From the NCBI GenBank assembly GCA_023362775.1, contig JALMGJ010000003.1, forward strand, positions 184,409,225-184,473,224: a DNA stretch of 64,000 nt, written 5' to 3'. Position numbers and translations under genes: made by a program. Shown here piece after piece: positions 47,475 through 58,619 of this stretch (its first letter is position 1; the number at the start of each line of letters is the position of its first letter). Below the pieces are notes generated by a model, which saw nothing but the letters and a program-made list of their open reading frames with translations, was not told the DNA's origin and did no database searches. Source of the DNA: Charina bottae (taxonomy: Eukaryota; Chordata; Lepidosauria; Squamata; Charinaidae).

Positions 47475-48020
47475 AAGCGAAGACTGTACAGCCATCTATT
47501 GGGGACACTTTGATGTGGGTTCCTGCATTGAGTATGGGTTTGAACTTGATGACACAAGTGGCTCCTTTCAGCCCTGTTGTTCTGACTACTCGCCACAAGT
47601 AGAGTGTCACTGTTTTGTAGGTTTTTAGAGTGTTTGCGAGAAAAAGAGGAAGCAAACATTAACACCCATTGGGAAGCATAGGTGTCCATACCTAAACATA
47701 ATGATGCCAAAAAGATGAAATGTGTGCTGGGATGTTACGATGCAACGCCTTCTCTTTTGCACGTGTACCATGATTTTGCATGCAATGTTTGGAATTTCAG
47801 TGCTGGTTCACAGATCTTTGAGGTGTGGATATAAAGTGTAAGTTGTCTTGCCATGTGGTTAGTCATCTTTTTTTATTCAAAAACTTTGTTCTACATCTGT
47901 GTTATAAAGATTATTTGGCATCTTCTTTTATTCACAAGCTTGTTCTGCACCTGTGTTATCAAGAGACTGTTTGGCATGATGAATCAACCAGATAGGGTAG
48001 CTATTTTAATGTTGAGATTT
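47475..48020. other. Intronic DNA without recognised features
   Basis: Unique-looking. A 112-codon ORF at 47290-47628 overlaps CR1 debris and has no domain of its own. Confidence 0.45.
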
Positions 48021-48024
48021 CAAG

Positions 48025-48238
48025 AAGGTTAAGGTGCTGGGCTAGAAACCAGGAGGCTGTGAGTTCTAGTCCCGCCTTAGGCATGAAAGCCGGCTGGGTG
48101 ACCTTGGGCCAGTCCCTCTCTCTCAGCCCAACTCACCTCACAGGGTTGTTGTTGTGGGGAAAATAGGAGGAGAAAGGAGTATTAGGTATGTTCGCCACCT
48201 TGAGTTATTTATAAAAATAATAAAGGTGGGATAATTTT
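48025..48238 (+). mobile_element. Sauria-type SINE, slightly 5'-truncated
   Basis: Starts within the head at GGTTAAGGTGCTGGGCTAGA and continues GTGAGTTCTAGTCCCGCCTT, CCTTGGGCCAGTCCCTCTCT and TTATTTATAAAAATAATAAA with GGTGGGATAA at the 3' end, then T- and A-runs instead of a TAAA tail. It is closer to the copy at 6283 than to the other SINEs. Confidence 0.85.
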
Positions 48239-48244
48239 TTTTAA

Positions 48245-49010
48245 AAAAAAGAGATGAAGGAAAAAGGGTATAGGTATGTGAGGATTCCCACCCCATGAAA
48301 AAGGAGTACAGAGCTGCTGTAGACCAGATGAACTGCAATCTTATTTCAACCTGAGCAGTAAACAGGGGGGGAATATTTTACTTCCAGCACACACTTTACA
48401 GGTGACATTTTTAGAGAAGTAGGGAATTTTGGTAAAGAGAAGCAAATCTCAGGAAACCATTTCCTTTACCTCTTGTGACGCTTCCCCATATGCTATACTT
48501 ATTTTAACCTCATGGCTAATTTCTCCCTCCAGGATGAAATTAAGTTTTAGGTTAAGCATACCCTAACCAAACTTTTTATTTGTTCAGTGCCATGTAGAGA
48601 AGACCTGTTGGTTAATTTTGCGAGCTTGGCAAAGGGGTTGTATTCTACATTGGGGATATTCCCCAATCCTCAATAAGTATCTTCAGAATACTATGTGTTC
48701 TTCAGTGCTTAAGACATTTAACTCCCTATTTCTATTTTACTAGCTTTTTTATACTGCCCCTTCTAATATTCTATAGTTCATCTGCTGTAAGTCATGTGTC
48801 ACTTTTACAAAGCTTTACAGATTGCTTTATGACAAAAAACTTGGTATTAAAGAATCTGATATTTATCAAAGGTCAGAAGGGAAGATGTACTCCTAATACA
48901 GTATGTCAGAAATGTTTCTTCTAGAATTCTCTAAGTGGATGCTGATTATGCTAATTGGGAATTCTAGAATTTCAATTTTAAGATATGTGGAAGTTGGAAA
49001 CGCCTGTTCT
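48245..49010. other. Intronic DNA between a SINE and LINE copy B
   Basis: AT-rich, unique-looking sequence with no recognised feature. Confidence 0.45.
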
Positions 49011-49023
49011 AATCTATTTATAT

Positions 49024-52012
49024 CATTGGCGATCACTCGTAGCTGAGTAAGATAGTCTTCCAAAGGTAAAATTTTAACAGTGGATCCGTAAGTGGCTATA
49101 AAGGCCAATTCTGGATCCGCACAACCTCCAACAATGAGGGCATAGGTTTCCGGGTGGGAGACGGTCATGATGAGGTTTTGCCTGACGTGCCTTCCTTTTA
49201 GCTCTTTTCTCCCTTTCGCCCTGTACTCGTGCTTCTTCATAGTCCATAGCGCCATTAATAAAGGCTGACCTCCAATTGAAACGCTCATGAGTTAGGGCTT
49301 CCCAGTTCTCAATGCTGATATTACATTTTTTTAAATTAGCTTTGAGAGTATCTTTGAATCACTTTTGCTGTCCACCAATATTCCGTTTTCCATTCTTAAG
49401 TTGGGAGTAAAGTAGCTGCTTTGGAAGACGATGGTCAGGCATTTGAACAACATGACCGGTCCAGTGAAGTTGATGATGGAGGATCTTTGCAGAATTTTTC
49501 GGAGGCAGCGTTGATGGAATCTTTCAAGAAGTTGGAGGTGGCGTTTGTAGAGGGTCCATGTTTCACAGGCGTACAGAAGGGTTGGTAGTACAATGGCTTT
49601 GTAAACAAGCATTTTGGTCTCCCTGCGAATGTCCCGATCCTCAAACACTCTACGCTTCATTCGGGAGAAAGCTACACTCGCAGAGCTCAGGCGATGCTGA
49701 ATTTCAGCGTCGATGTCGGCTTTTGTAGATAGATGGCTGCCGAGATAAGAAAAGTGGTCGACATTTTCTAGTGACACACCTTTAAGCTGGATTGATGGCG
49801 CTGCAGAAGGATTGGTTCGAACTTGCTAGTAAAGCACTTTAGTTTTTTTAATGTTAATCGAGAGGCCGAGCTTTTCGTATGCTTCTGCAAAGATGTTTAG
49901 GATAGTTTGAAGATCTTCCTCGGAGTGTGCACAGACTACGTTATCATCAGCATATTGAAGTTCTGTAACAGAAGTTGTAATTACCTTATTTTTTGCTTTC
50001 AGCCTACTTAGATTAAAAAGCTTTCCATCTGTTCGATATATAATTTCTACACCAGTAGGAAGTTTCTCTTCAACAAGGTGTATAATCATAGCGATGAAGA
50101 TAGCGAATAAGGTTGGAGCAATAACACATCCCTGTTTAACGCCAGATTCCACTTTAAATGGATCGCTTTGAGAGCCATTGTTATTCAGGATTGTTGCCGT
50201 CATGTTGTCATGGAGTAACCGCAAGATGTTCACAAATTTATCAGGGCATCCAATTTTCAGAAGGATGGTCCAGAGAGCAGTACAATTTACAGTATCAAAA
50301 GCTTTAGTCAGATCAATAAACGCCATGTACAGAGGGCGTTTGCTCCTTGCATTTTTCTTGAAGCTGTCGTGCAGTGAAGATCATATCCACTGTTCCCCTG
50401 GAAGGGCGGAAGCCATTTTGCGTTTCAGGGAGGATGTCTTCTGATACAGATAGGAGACGGTTTGCAATGATCTTTGCCAGGATTTTGCCTTCTGTGGCTA
50501 GAAGGGAGATGCCTCGATAGTTTCCACAGTCTGTTCTATCACCCTTTTTAAAGAGAATGATAATTATGGCATCCCTAAAGTCTGCTGGAATCTCCTCCCT
50601 CATCCAGATTTTTTCGATGAGCTTTTTGAAGTTGTTGTGTAAGTTCAGGCCCGCCTTCTTTAAAGACTTCAGCAGGAATCCCATCAGGTCCACTAGCTTT
50701 GTTATTTTTCATTTGTTTAGTGGCTTTACTGACTTCCTCCAAACTAGGGGGTACTGCAAGCTCATTTCTTATTTGTTTTTGCGGGATTTGCAAGAAGACT
50801 TCATCAGCCACAGTAGAGTGACGATTAAGGAGATTGTAGTAATGCTCTTTCCAGCGCAGTGCAATAGACTCTTTGTCCTTTAGAAGTTTAGCACCATCTA
50901 CTGAGCGTAAGGGATTTGTACCATGGTTTGTTGGTCCATAGATGGCCTTTATGGCATTAAAAAAGCCCCGTGCATCATGAGCATCTGCAAAATGTTGATT
51001 TCTTGGGCTTTTTTTATCCACCATATGTTCTTAAGTTCTCTAGTTCTTCTTTGGACTTCTGCCTTTGCACTGGCATAGATTTTTTTCTTAACGGCACAGT
51101 TAATATCTTTTTGCCATATCTGGAAGGCTTTCCTTTTCTTGTCAATAATATGTTTAATCTCACTATCGTTCTCATCAAACCAGTCCTGATGTCTCTTAGT
51201 CTGGTATCCGATAGTTTGTTCACAGGCTGAAATAATAGAAGTCTTCAATTTAATCCAGTGTTCCTCAACATTTTCAGGAAGTTCCATAGGCAGATGTTCC
51301 TTGAGAGTTTATTGAAAGCAAGCTCGTTTAATAGAATCTTGAAGGGCCAGTGTATTCATTTTACGCCTTGGTTTTCTTCCTTGGAGCCTACGATGAGGGA
51401 CAATCTTTATGGCCATCGTGGATCGAATTAATCGATGGTCTGTCCAGCAGTCATTGGCGCTTGTCATGGCTCTGGTGAGAAGTACATCATGGCGATCTCT
51501 AGCACGGACAATTACATAATCTAAAAGATGCCAGTGCTTCGACCGTGGGTGCTTCCATGATGTTTTAAATTTATTTTTCTGGCGAAAGAGTGTGTTAGTA
51601 ATGACAAGGTTATGCTCTGCACATTTAGTCAGAAGTAAGATTCCATTCATGTTGCTGTTGTCAACTCCTTCTTTCCCAATGATCCCTGGCCACAAATCAA
51701 AGTCACGCCCAACTCTTGCATTGAAATTGCCCAGGAGGATAATTTTATCCTCCTTTGGTATCTCTGATAAGATGGTGTCCAGCTGGGTATAAAAATTTTC
51801 CTTGATATCCTCATCTGCATCTAGTGTTGGTGCGTAAGCACTTAGGATAGTTGCCTGTTGTTTTTTGGCGAGTTTTATTAGGAGAGTTGAGAGTCGTTTG
51901 TTAATCCCAGTGGGAACTTCTGACAAGAGCTTCACAAGGTCGTTTTAGATAGCAAAGCCTACCCCATGTATTCGTTGTTCTTGTTCAGGCAGTCCTTTCC
52001 AAAAGAAGGTAT
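49024..52012 (-). pseudogene. Endonuclease, RT and zinc finger ORF of RTE-like LINE, copy B (broken)
   Basis: The endonuclease begins truncated after the first motif. AYAPTLDADEDIKENFYTQL is uninterrupted, showing the empty site of the insertion in copy A. GNFNARVG again has Asn for the usual Asp. WTDHRLIRSTM continues past the copy A stop, but a TAA at about 51310 (TCA in copy A) ends this frame. The RT shows DLTKAFDTVNCTALW, VKQGCVIAPT and YADDNVVCAHS, with the same frame break as copy A. A deletion of about 70 nt after LRKILQ (near 49490) shifts the frame before the zinc finger, and LLY is followed by a stop near 49826. It is non-functional. Confidence 0.88.
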
Positions 52013-52013
52013 T

Positions 52014-52171
52014 GAATGGCAACGGGGGCAGGACTGTGAAATCCGGAAGCTCCTAGTCATGGACCAGCACATGGGCGGTGGATACGGATTCAGTCGCCCT
52101 GACTCAAGGATCGAGGCAGTTGAGTAGTTCGGCAGCTGTATCCATGACTGAGCAGCCCTATTTAGGATCTA
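52014..52171 (+). other. Inverted 5' segment of LINE copy B
   Basis: GAATGGCAACGGGGGCAGGA through TTTAGGATCTA matches the 5' UTR-like region of copy A (43033-43190) with few changes, on the opposite strand to the rest of copy B. Confidence 0.92.
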
Positions 52172-52179
52172 TTTATATA

Positions 52180-53270
52180 ACTGTAGAGTGTATATGTATA
52201 TATCTGTAGAGTATTATATATATATAGTATACACTGTATATCTCATGACAATTGTGAAAATTGCTGAGAAAATACAAATCTGACTCTTTTCAACTTATTT
52301 TGGTAATACATTATTCCCGTGTCATATCCTTTCATTTTCCTCTTGTTGGCACTAAAACATAATAGTATTCACAAAACTGTCCACAGTATTCTCTACAGCA
52401 GTGGGAACCTGGCTAATATTGTTATGAGCCAAACTATGGTAATTGTAAAAAAAATGGATCAAGGTTTTTAAGCACAGAATTTTGTGCTTTTTAAAAGCAA
52501 CTTTTATTGAAAACCCAGAGAATACAGTACTAACATTATATTGGAAGTTCTAGCCTTTGGAGATCAAAGTAAACGATAACAATATTTTAGTTCTCGGAAT
52601 AGCAATTATTCATTAAAGTACTACATACTAATTGCTATCATATGTGCACAGAAAGCAAATGCAGTAATTTAAATTATACAGTGGCTATAAATCAGTAATG
52701 CAGATGTGAAACAGGAACCCCCTTAGTTAACATAGGCTTTTTAAAATCTATTTTTTATTTCTCAAATAAACTAGATTCTTCAAATGAACAGTGCAATCCC
52801 AACTCAAAGATGTGCTGGCTATAGAAAGTTTAAGATGAGGTGTAGGTAATTTCTGCTGACAGAAATTCTCTTCTGCTACTAGGATGCACTTTCTGTTGGT
52901 TGACTCCATTTCCCAAAATATGTCATTATAGAAGTAATAACAGGAAACAAGTAGGAAAAACAAGGAATAAATAAATATATATAACAGGAAATATATAAAT
53001 AACAGGAATATATAAATAACAGGAAAGAAGTAGGTAAAACAAGGAACCATTAAACCCTCCTTCAGCTCAGGATCATCTACACAGAGATGGCACAGAATTA
53101 ACTAAGACTAAAAGTATCCCTAATTAAAGTCACCATGAATCTAATGGGACTTTGCTTTTAAAAAAAAACCTATGTCCTAATCCTTTTCCTGAACTATTCT
53201 CACTCTGAAATGACCAAAGTCAGATGACATGACAATGAGGCACCTGCAGCCACCAGGGCAAATACCCTAG
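52180..53270. other. Intronic DNA without recognised features
   Basis: AT-rich, with TA/TG-rich runs near 52183-52245 and a locally repeated TATAAATAACAGGAA near 52990-53025. No gene is seen. Confidence 0.45.
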
Positions 53271-53284
53271 TCCCCACATGTGTA

Positions 53285-53615
53285 ATAGAATGTGGGAATG
53301 ACCTTGGGAGACAGGAGGAAGAGCCGCAGCCCAGACAAGAGTCTGAGTTATTTATAAAAATAATAAAGGCGGGATAAAAATTAAATAAATAAATAAATAA
53401 ATGAAATTTGAGTCCGAAACAGGAGAGGTGGCAAAAGAGTCTCAGAAGGGACCCTCCCTAGTTTTTGGGTAAGTAAAAGTGAGGTTCAGGAGGGGTACTT
53501 TCAGATTTGCAAGATTCTCTTAATGTAAACTTACAATAAAGATAGAGCTAGTACTCCTGGCTGTGCTTCTTATTTGGACTACCTTGCTAGGCTAACAATA
53601 GGCTCCCTGAACCAC
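53285..53615 (+). repeat. LTR-like repeat (solo LTR candidate) with a SINE tail inside
   Basis: GACCTTGGGAGAC at 53299 and, further on, GAGTCTCAGAAGGGACCCTC and GGGTACTTTCAGATTTGCAA match the block at 63818-64000 in the same order. An AATAAAG lies near 53534-53540, as expected for an LTR polyadenylation signal. There is no internal region, so this would be a solo LTR. The class (retroviral or Gypsy) is not resolvable from what I see. The outer boundaries are approximate. Confidence 0.5.
53341..53401 (+). mobile_element. 5'-truncated Sauria SINE tail inserted in the LTR-like repeat
   Basis: GAGTTATTTATAAAAATAAT followed by AAAGGCGGGATAAAAATTAA and (ATAA)n is only the last 60 bp of a Sauria SINE. 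The sister repeat at 63818 lacks it, so it inserted after the LTR-like repeat. Confidence 0.8.
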
Positions 53616-53629
53616 CATTTTTTAAGAGA

Positions 53630-54775
53630 CTCAAACTCTTATATGAAAACCCTGAAATCTTACAAGACCTCAGGATAATCTCATGAGATTACTGTGGTTT
53701 TGTATGAGATCATACAACGGTGTCTCACAAGGTTTTGCAGAAATCTCACAAAATATCTATTTTGGAAGTAGGGGGATCAGATCATCTATATACTGTATAA
53801 CTATTAACAGTACTCCATGGGAAATGATGTATCCCAGACTCCAGAAACACAGATTAAAGTCTGAGTCACTGGTGCTCCCAGGTGTACAGCTGATGCTTTG
53901 CAGCAAGGGAAGGTTAGAGTTGGTCCAAGGCAACTGGAAGGTCTCTGGCTGCTTATCCCTGAGTGACAGATTACATACAGATATGAATATCCACCACACA
54001 GTTCCTTTTTGTAGTAAGCAACATTATGCAGAGTGCAAAAAAATAGAAAACAACAACAACAACAACAACAAGCCAAAGAAATTAAGGACACAAGTTAAAG
54101 AAAAAAGGAAGCATAGCTAAGACAAATTTATAACAACATCATTCACTACATCCTACCAGAGGCAGGAACACAATTTCACAGGTTCTGAGGCTCAGCTGAA
54201 TCCTTTGGTCACCTTTCTGAAGCCAACTTATCCCTGAAGTTGAAAACTTTAAAAGGATAATGCTCTGGCCTGGACTGTTAGTCAGCTCCTGCCCTGTGCA
54301 TGGACTTTCACAGATGAACACAACAGTTGAAAGGAGAAAGCTCCTGATGTACTTCAGAGGGGGTTGTTTGGGTTATCGTATGGAAATGATAATGGCTCTT
54401 TGCGCTGTTGAGTCTGGATCTGGTTTGTCATCTATCTGACTTGCACTGTATGTTTCCTTGATCCGGATGGCAACCTTTCTTCTCTGCCAGAGTCTTTTTC
54501 CTGTTCCTGTCCATCATTATCATTATCATTACATTATATCATATAAGACAGAGAAGGAGAAAGATAATTAGAAGATGAGACTAGGGATATCAGTATATTA
54601 AAGGTGAAGTAGCAGAACATTATGCAAGTGTTATAATTTTTTACCTTTACTTTTTTTTGTCCATGGTTATCAAGAAAAAAATTGCAGGCACAATTTTAAA
54701 GAATGTATGGAAGAGGTCAGAGGTAAAACAACATTCAGGTCTCATTAAAATAAACTTAATAGACTTAAGAGTCAA
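53630..54775. other. Intronic DNA without other recognised features
   Basis: Apart from the AAC microsatellite this is unique-looking. The 145-codon ORF at 53683-54120 has no domain and ends in the microsatellite. Confidence 0.45.
54047..54071. repeat. (AAC)n microsatellite
   Basis: About eight ACA/AAC units. Translated, it gives the poly-Asn tract in a chance ORF. Confidence 0.95.
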
Positions 54776-56023
54776 CTATCATAGAATGAAGGTTGGGAGG
54801 GAACATAGAGGTCGTCTAGACAAAACCCCTGCTCATTGCAGGATCTACTAGACCATTTCTGAGAGATGACCATCCAGCTTTTATTTCAAGGTCTCTAGCA
54901 AAGGAGAAATCACTATGTCATGTGCCAGCCTGTCCTACTGACTGGCAGCTCATCTAATCAGGAGTTCCTCCTTATGCCTAGATGAACATCCTTTTTTATG
55001 CCGTTTTAATCCGTTAGTTCTAGTCCTCCCCCATGGGGTGATAGAGAATAAATCCAGTCCCTCTTCTGTGTAAGTAGCCTTTAGATATTGGAAGACTGCT
55101 ATCGTATCTATCCTTAGTCTTCTTTTTTATAGTGAAATATCCAGATCTTTGAATTATTCCTCATAGGATTTGATTTCCAGACCTTTTACCATCCTGGTAG
55201 CCCTCTTTTGCTCCAATTTGTAACTATCCTTTTTAAACTAGAGTGCCCAGAATTGGACACAGTATGCCAAATGGTGTGTGACAGGGCAGAGTACTATTTT
55301 ATGTAGAAGATGATAGAAGGACACTCTGTTGAAGTCTGTGGTATTCCCCTGATCTACCAAGCTAGCAGCTCTATCAAAGTAGGAAATAAGATTAGTCTGG
55401 TGCAATTTGTTTGTGACCACACCTTACTGACTGCTGTTTTGTAGCATTCCAATCTAAGTGCTTGCAAACATGCTGTTTGATAATCTGTTTGTAGACCTTG
55501 GCCAATTCTGTAGTTTCCTGGGTCCTCTTTCCCCTTTTTGAAGATGGGGATGACATTTGCTCTCCTCCAGTCTTCAGGAACTCCACTGGTCATCAGTAGT
55601 TCTCAAAAATTACTGACAGTGGTTCTTTAGTCATCTCCATTAGCTCCTTCAGTACCCTGAAAATGTGAATTCACTTAAATTAGCTAAATCCCCTCCTATA
55701 CTCTCTGCCTAACCTAAATTGCAATTGCTTTCTTCCCCCAGTGGGATAACCATGTTCAGCTAAGGCTGTCTGAGAGAATACAGGCTCTTCTGAGAGAGTA
55801 CAGACACAAAATAGGAATTAAGAAGTTCTGCTTTCTTATTATCACTACCACGTCAATAGCTTTTCCTTGCAATAGACCAATACTGTCCTTGGTTTCCTTT
55901 TGCCCAAAATACTGATATGCCCAAAAAATCCCCCCCTTTTTTTTCTATTTTTGTTATCAATCCTCAGCTCATTCTGAGCTTCAGCTTTAACTCTAATAAA
56001 ATTCCTACAGTTTCTGGAGACTA

Positions 56024-56642
56024 CAGGTAGTTCTCAACTTAGGACCATTCGTTCAGCGATTGTTTTAAGTTACTATGGCGCTGAACAAATGGTGGTTATG
56101 TAGTTCTGATCGTCACCCCACCCCTGTGGTCACATGATCACAATCTGGGGGCTTGGCAACCAGCTCGCACTTACGACCGGTTGCAGTGCCCTGCAATCAC
56201 CATTTGCAACCTTCCCTGCCAGCTTCCTCAGAAAGTCAATGGGGAAGCCAGCAGGGAAGGTTGCAAGTCACTAGAGTAAGTTTCCCCCACCTGTGCACCC
56301 TCCCTCAGCCCCTCTGCACTCATGCGGTGCCGGCCAACTTCCTCAACCCTCGCCTCCCTTACACCCTCACGCACCCGCTTATCCCATCTCCCACCTGGCA
56401 GCAGCCATTTACCTGCTCGCCAGTCTGCTTGTGAACCACCTGGGACTTGCAACTTCCTGCTAGTTTCTCCACTGACTTGGTTGGCCAGCAGGAAGTTGCC
56501 TCGACTAATGACCATGGGATTTGGTTAACAATGGCAACTGGGATCACAGAGATTGCCATTGCTAAGCGATGCAGTTGCACTTTACAATCACATTGCTTAG
56601 CAATGGAAATTCTGGTCCCAATTGCCATCGTAAGTCTATCTG
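56024..56642. mobile_element. Non-autonomous DNA transposon with inverted ends
   Basis: The left end CAGGTAGTTCTCAACTTAGG and right end CATCGTAAGTCTATCTG are inverted versions of the CAGGTAGTCCTCGACTTACGA-type terminus common in reptile genomes. The interior has many internal repeats of GCTAAGCGA and GGTCATGTGATCAC kind (TTGCTAAGCGATGCAG, GTCACATGATCACAAT). It is relatively GC-rich, and inserted in CR1. No transposase is present, and I do not assign a superfamily. Confidence 0.65.
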
Positions 56643-56811
56643 TATCTTGTATTCTCTTCTTTCCATTTCCTATTCATGCCTTTTTTTCTTTTCAGCATTT
56701 TAGAGATCTCTGAATATATCCAAGCTGGCCAATTCCCCCCCCCCCCAATTTTCGTTCTTGTGGGGATTATTTGAACTTTCAGTATCTCATTTCATAGAAC
56801 TTCCTATCCTA

Positions 56812-56880
56812 TATGTATATGTATATGTATATGTATATGATGTATATGTATATGTATATATATATGTATATGTATATGTT
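56812..56880. repeat. (TATATG)n hexamer microsatellite
   Basis: About eleven imperfect TATATG units at the 3' end of the L1-like element, possibly grown from its A/T-rich tail. Confidence 0.92.
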
Positions 56881-57388
56881 GTATAATAAAATCTAATGCA
56901 AACTAAAAGAAAGAAAGAATAGAAAGAAAGAGTGGAAGGTGCAAAGGAGAACAAAACACCATAGAAAATGAAAAAAAAAGAAAGAATACAGTAAAGAGAG
57001 AGAAAAGAGAGAGAAAAGAAATATATAATGAAGTGACTTCCAATCTTCATCACAAGTATAAACAATTATTGTAACTCCTCACCCCCTCTTAGTTTACAAC
57101 CAATGATCTCTTCATCCCATATCCCTTATCTATAGAAAAACCCATAAAGCATCATCTTTTCAGTCCTAGTGTCAGCAGAAAGTCCATTAAGGGTTACCAG
57201 AAATAATAACATCTTATTTTAACCTTGATCAAATAAACCAACTTTATATTCCCTCCTTTTACTTCTAACAGTTTTAATCTTGAGGCAATTTAAATAATGT
57301 TGTAGAATTTGATTTATTTTCATTTCTTCTTTGTCCCTTCTCAGAAGATACTTCAAAGTTTTAACAAGCTTATTTTGTAAATCCAATC

Positions 57389-57461
57389 TATATCTATATC
57401 TATATCTATATCTATATCTATATCTATATCTATATCTATATCTATATCTATATCTATATCC
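57389..57461. repeat. (TATATC)n hexamer microsatellite
   Basis: Twelve uninterrupted TATATC units. It is likely polymorphic in length because it is pure. Confidence 0.97.
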
Positions 57462-58619
57462 AGGTCACTCTCTTGGTTTATTATTTGTATTTCCCTTTTT
57501 ACTTTTAAAACATCAACTGGTTTCTTTTAATGAGACATCATTTTCCATGTCATTCTCGTAGCCTGTCATTTGTAGATCCACTTTTGATGCCATCTCTGTC
57601 TCATCAAATAAAACTTGTTCCTCATCTGCCATTTCTTCTATACATATGATAAATAAATAAATAAATCTTCTATAACATATTTTGGACACAGACTATCCAT
57701 AGAAGCAAACATCAGTATTGACACTGTTGATACTAAATTCTGATGCCATTTTTCACAAGTGTCCTTCAGTATTTTCAATGTTGTAATGTTTTGCCTCATT
57801 TTATACATCCCAGTTAATTAGCTGTTAATCAGGCTTGTATATTTTCTCCTTTAACTAAAATCTTTAGTTCCCTCTAGTGTCCAATTTTTAAAATTGCTTA
57901 TCTTTATTTTGTCTTGCAACAGTCCAACAAATCTATTTCCCATGGAAAGGATTCTTTATAATTAATTCCAAAATCTTATTCCAAATTTATATGGATCCTT
58001 AATCCATTAGTAACTTTCTAGGATCAAAGTCCTATTTAGCTTTTTGCTGTTTATTTCAAAGTTTTTTTAAATTCTTAAACTTATGATTAAATTTTTCTTT
58101 CATTGAGGATTGGAGGAAAACTCACCCAGCGCTTTCCGACTTGTCAGTCTGAAGTTATCTAATAACTTAAAAGTAGTTAACGAGCAATTTCCAATTGTAA
58201 ATAGAAAAGGAAGTTTGCAAACTTAGTGTCCTTTAAAAGGTGCCGATTGCGGTTGCAAGCAACATGGCTATTCCAGTTGTCTTCCAATGCTCAAAACCCA
58301 CCAGGGACTGCTGTGTTTTGGTCTCCTTGTAAGGAGCAACTCTTTGGAGCGCATGTGGGTGAGCTCCTGTCCTCTTTTTATCCGGAGAGGTTCTACTCAC
58401 CGGCTCTTCACTCTTCGTTGTGGTCGTTGGCTTCACTTTTATGCAGGTTCTTCTCTATTCTTTCTCCTCTGGATATCACAAATTCAAGGACAAAATGATC
58501 ACCTTCCCCCACCTTCACTTCTTTAACTAATTCCTTCCTGTTAGTGAGGATTAAGTCCAGGATAATAGACTCCCTTTTCTTTTTTCCACCATTTGACAAA
58601 TATACTTGTTTTATTCCCT

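Larger units (their letters stand above)
49024..52171 (-). mobile_element. RTE-like LINE, copy B, with twin-priming 5' inversion and 12-bp target duplication
   Basis: The minus-strand copy matches copy A from 43489 to its 3' end, over 49024-52012. At its 5' end, 52014-52171 matches copy A 43033-43190 but in the opposite orientation, and the intervening 298 bp of the element are missing. ATCTATTTATAT flanks the whole at 49012-49023 and 52167-52178. The last five bases of the inverted part (ATCTA) are shared with the target duplication. This is the signature of twin priming during target-primed reverse transcription. Confidence 0.9.
56810..58450 (-). mobile_element. L1-related element, ORF1 start but no ORF2
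   Basis: On the minus strand the region near 58450-58260 is GC-richer (5' UTR-like). Around 57629-57520 a frame reads MADEEQVLFDETEMASKVDL and MTGYENDMENDV, like the acidic N-terminus of an ORF1, then stops. The 3' part contains GTGACTTCCAATCTTCATC (57031), matching the L1 3' region at 31790, then A/G-rich sequence and AATAAAAT near 56880. Two microsatellites lie within it. I could not find a target duplication, so the ends are approximate. Confidence 0.55.
54780..58610 (-). mobile_element. CR1 LINE, old, split by two later insertions
   Basis: Three CR1 ORF2 regions occur in the right order for the minus strand. 58599-58460 encodes ILDLILTNRKELVKEVKVGE (end of the endonuclease). About 55990-55650 encodes KAEAQNELRIDNKN and KKAELLNSYFVSV-like text in broken frames (linker). 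55593-55440 encodes PEDWRRANVIPIFKKGKEDP and GNYR (RT). The 3' part 54780-55260 contains the antisense of typical CR1 text (CCCAGAATTGGACACAGTAT). The gap between endonuclease and linker is filled by a DNA transposon (56024-56642) and an L1-like element (about 56810-58450). Confidence 0.7.

Noticed and set aside
42617..52178. Inverted segmental duplication of one LINE
   Set aside because: Each copy has its own target duplication, different flanks and different 5' structure, so they are separate insertions.
53683..54120. 145-codon ORF as a possible novel exon
   Set aside because: No domain, ends in an AAC microsatellite, and no splice signals that would join CDH7 in frame.
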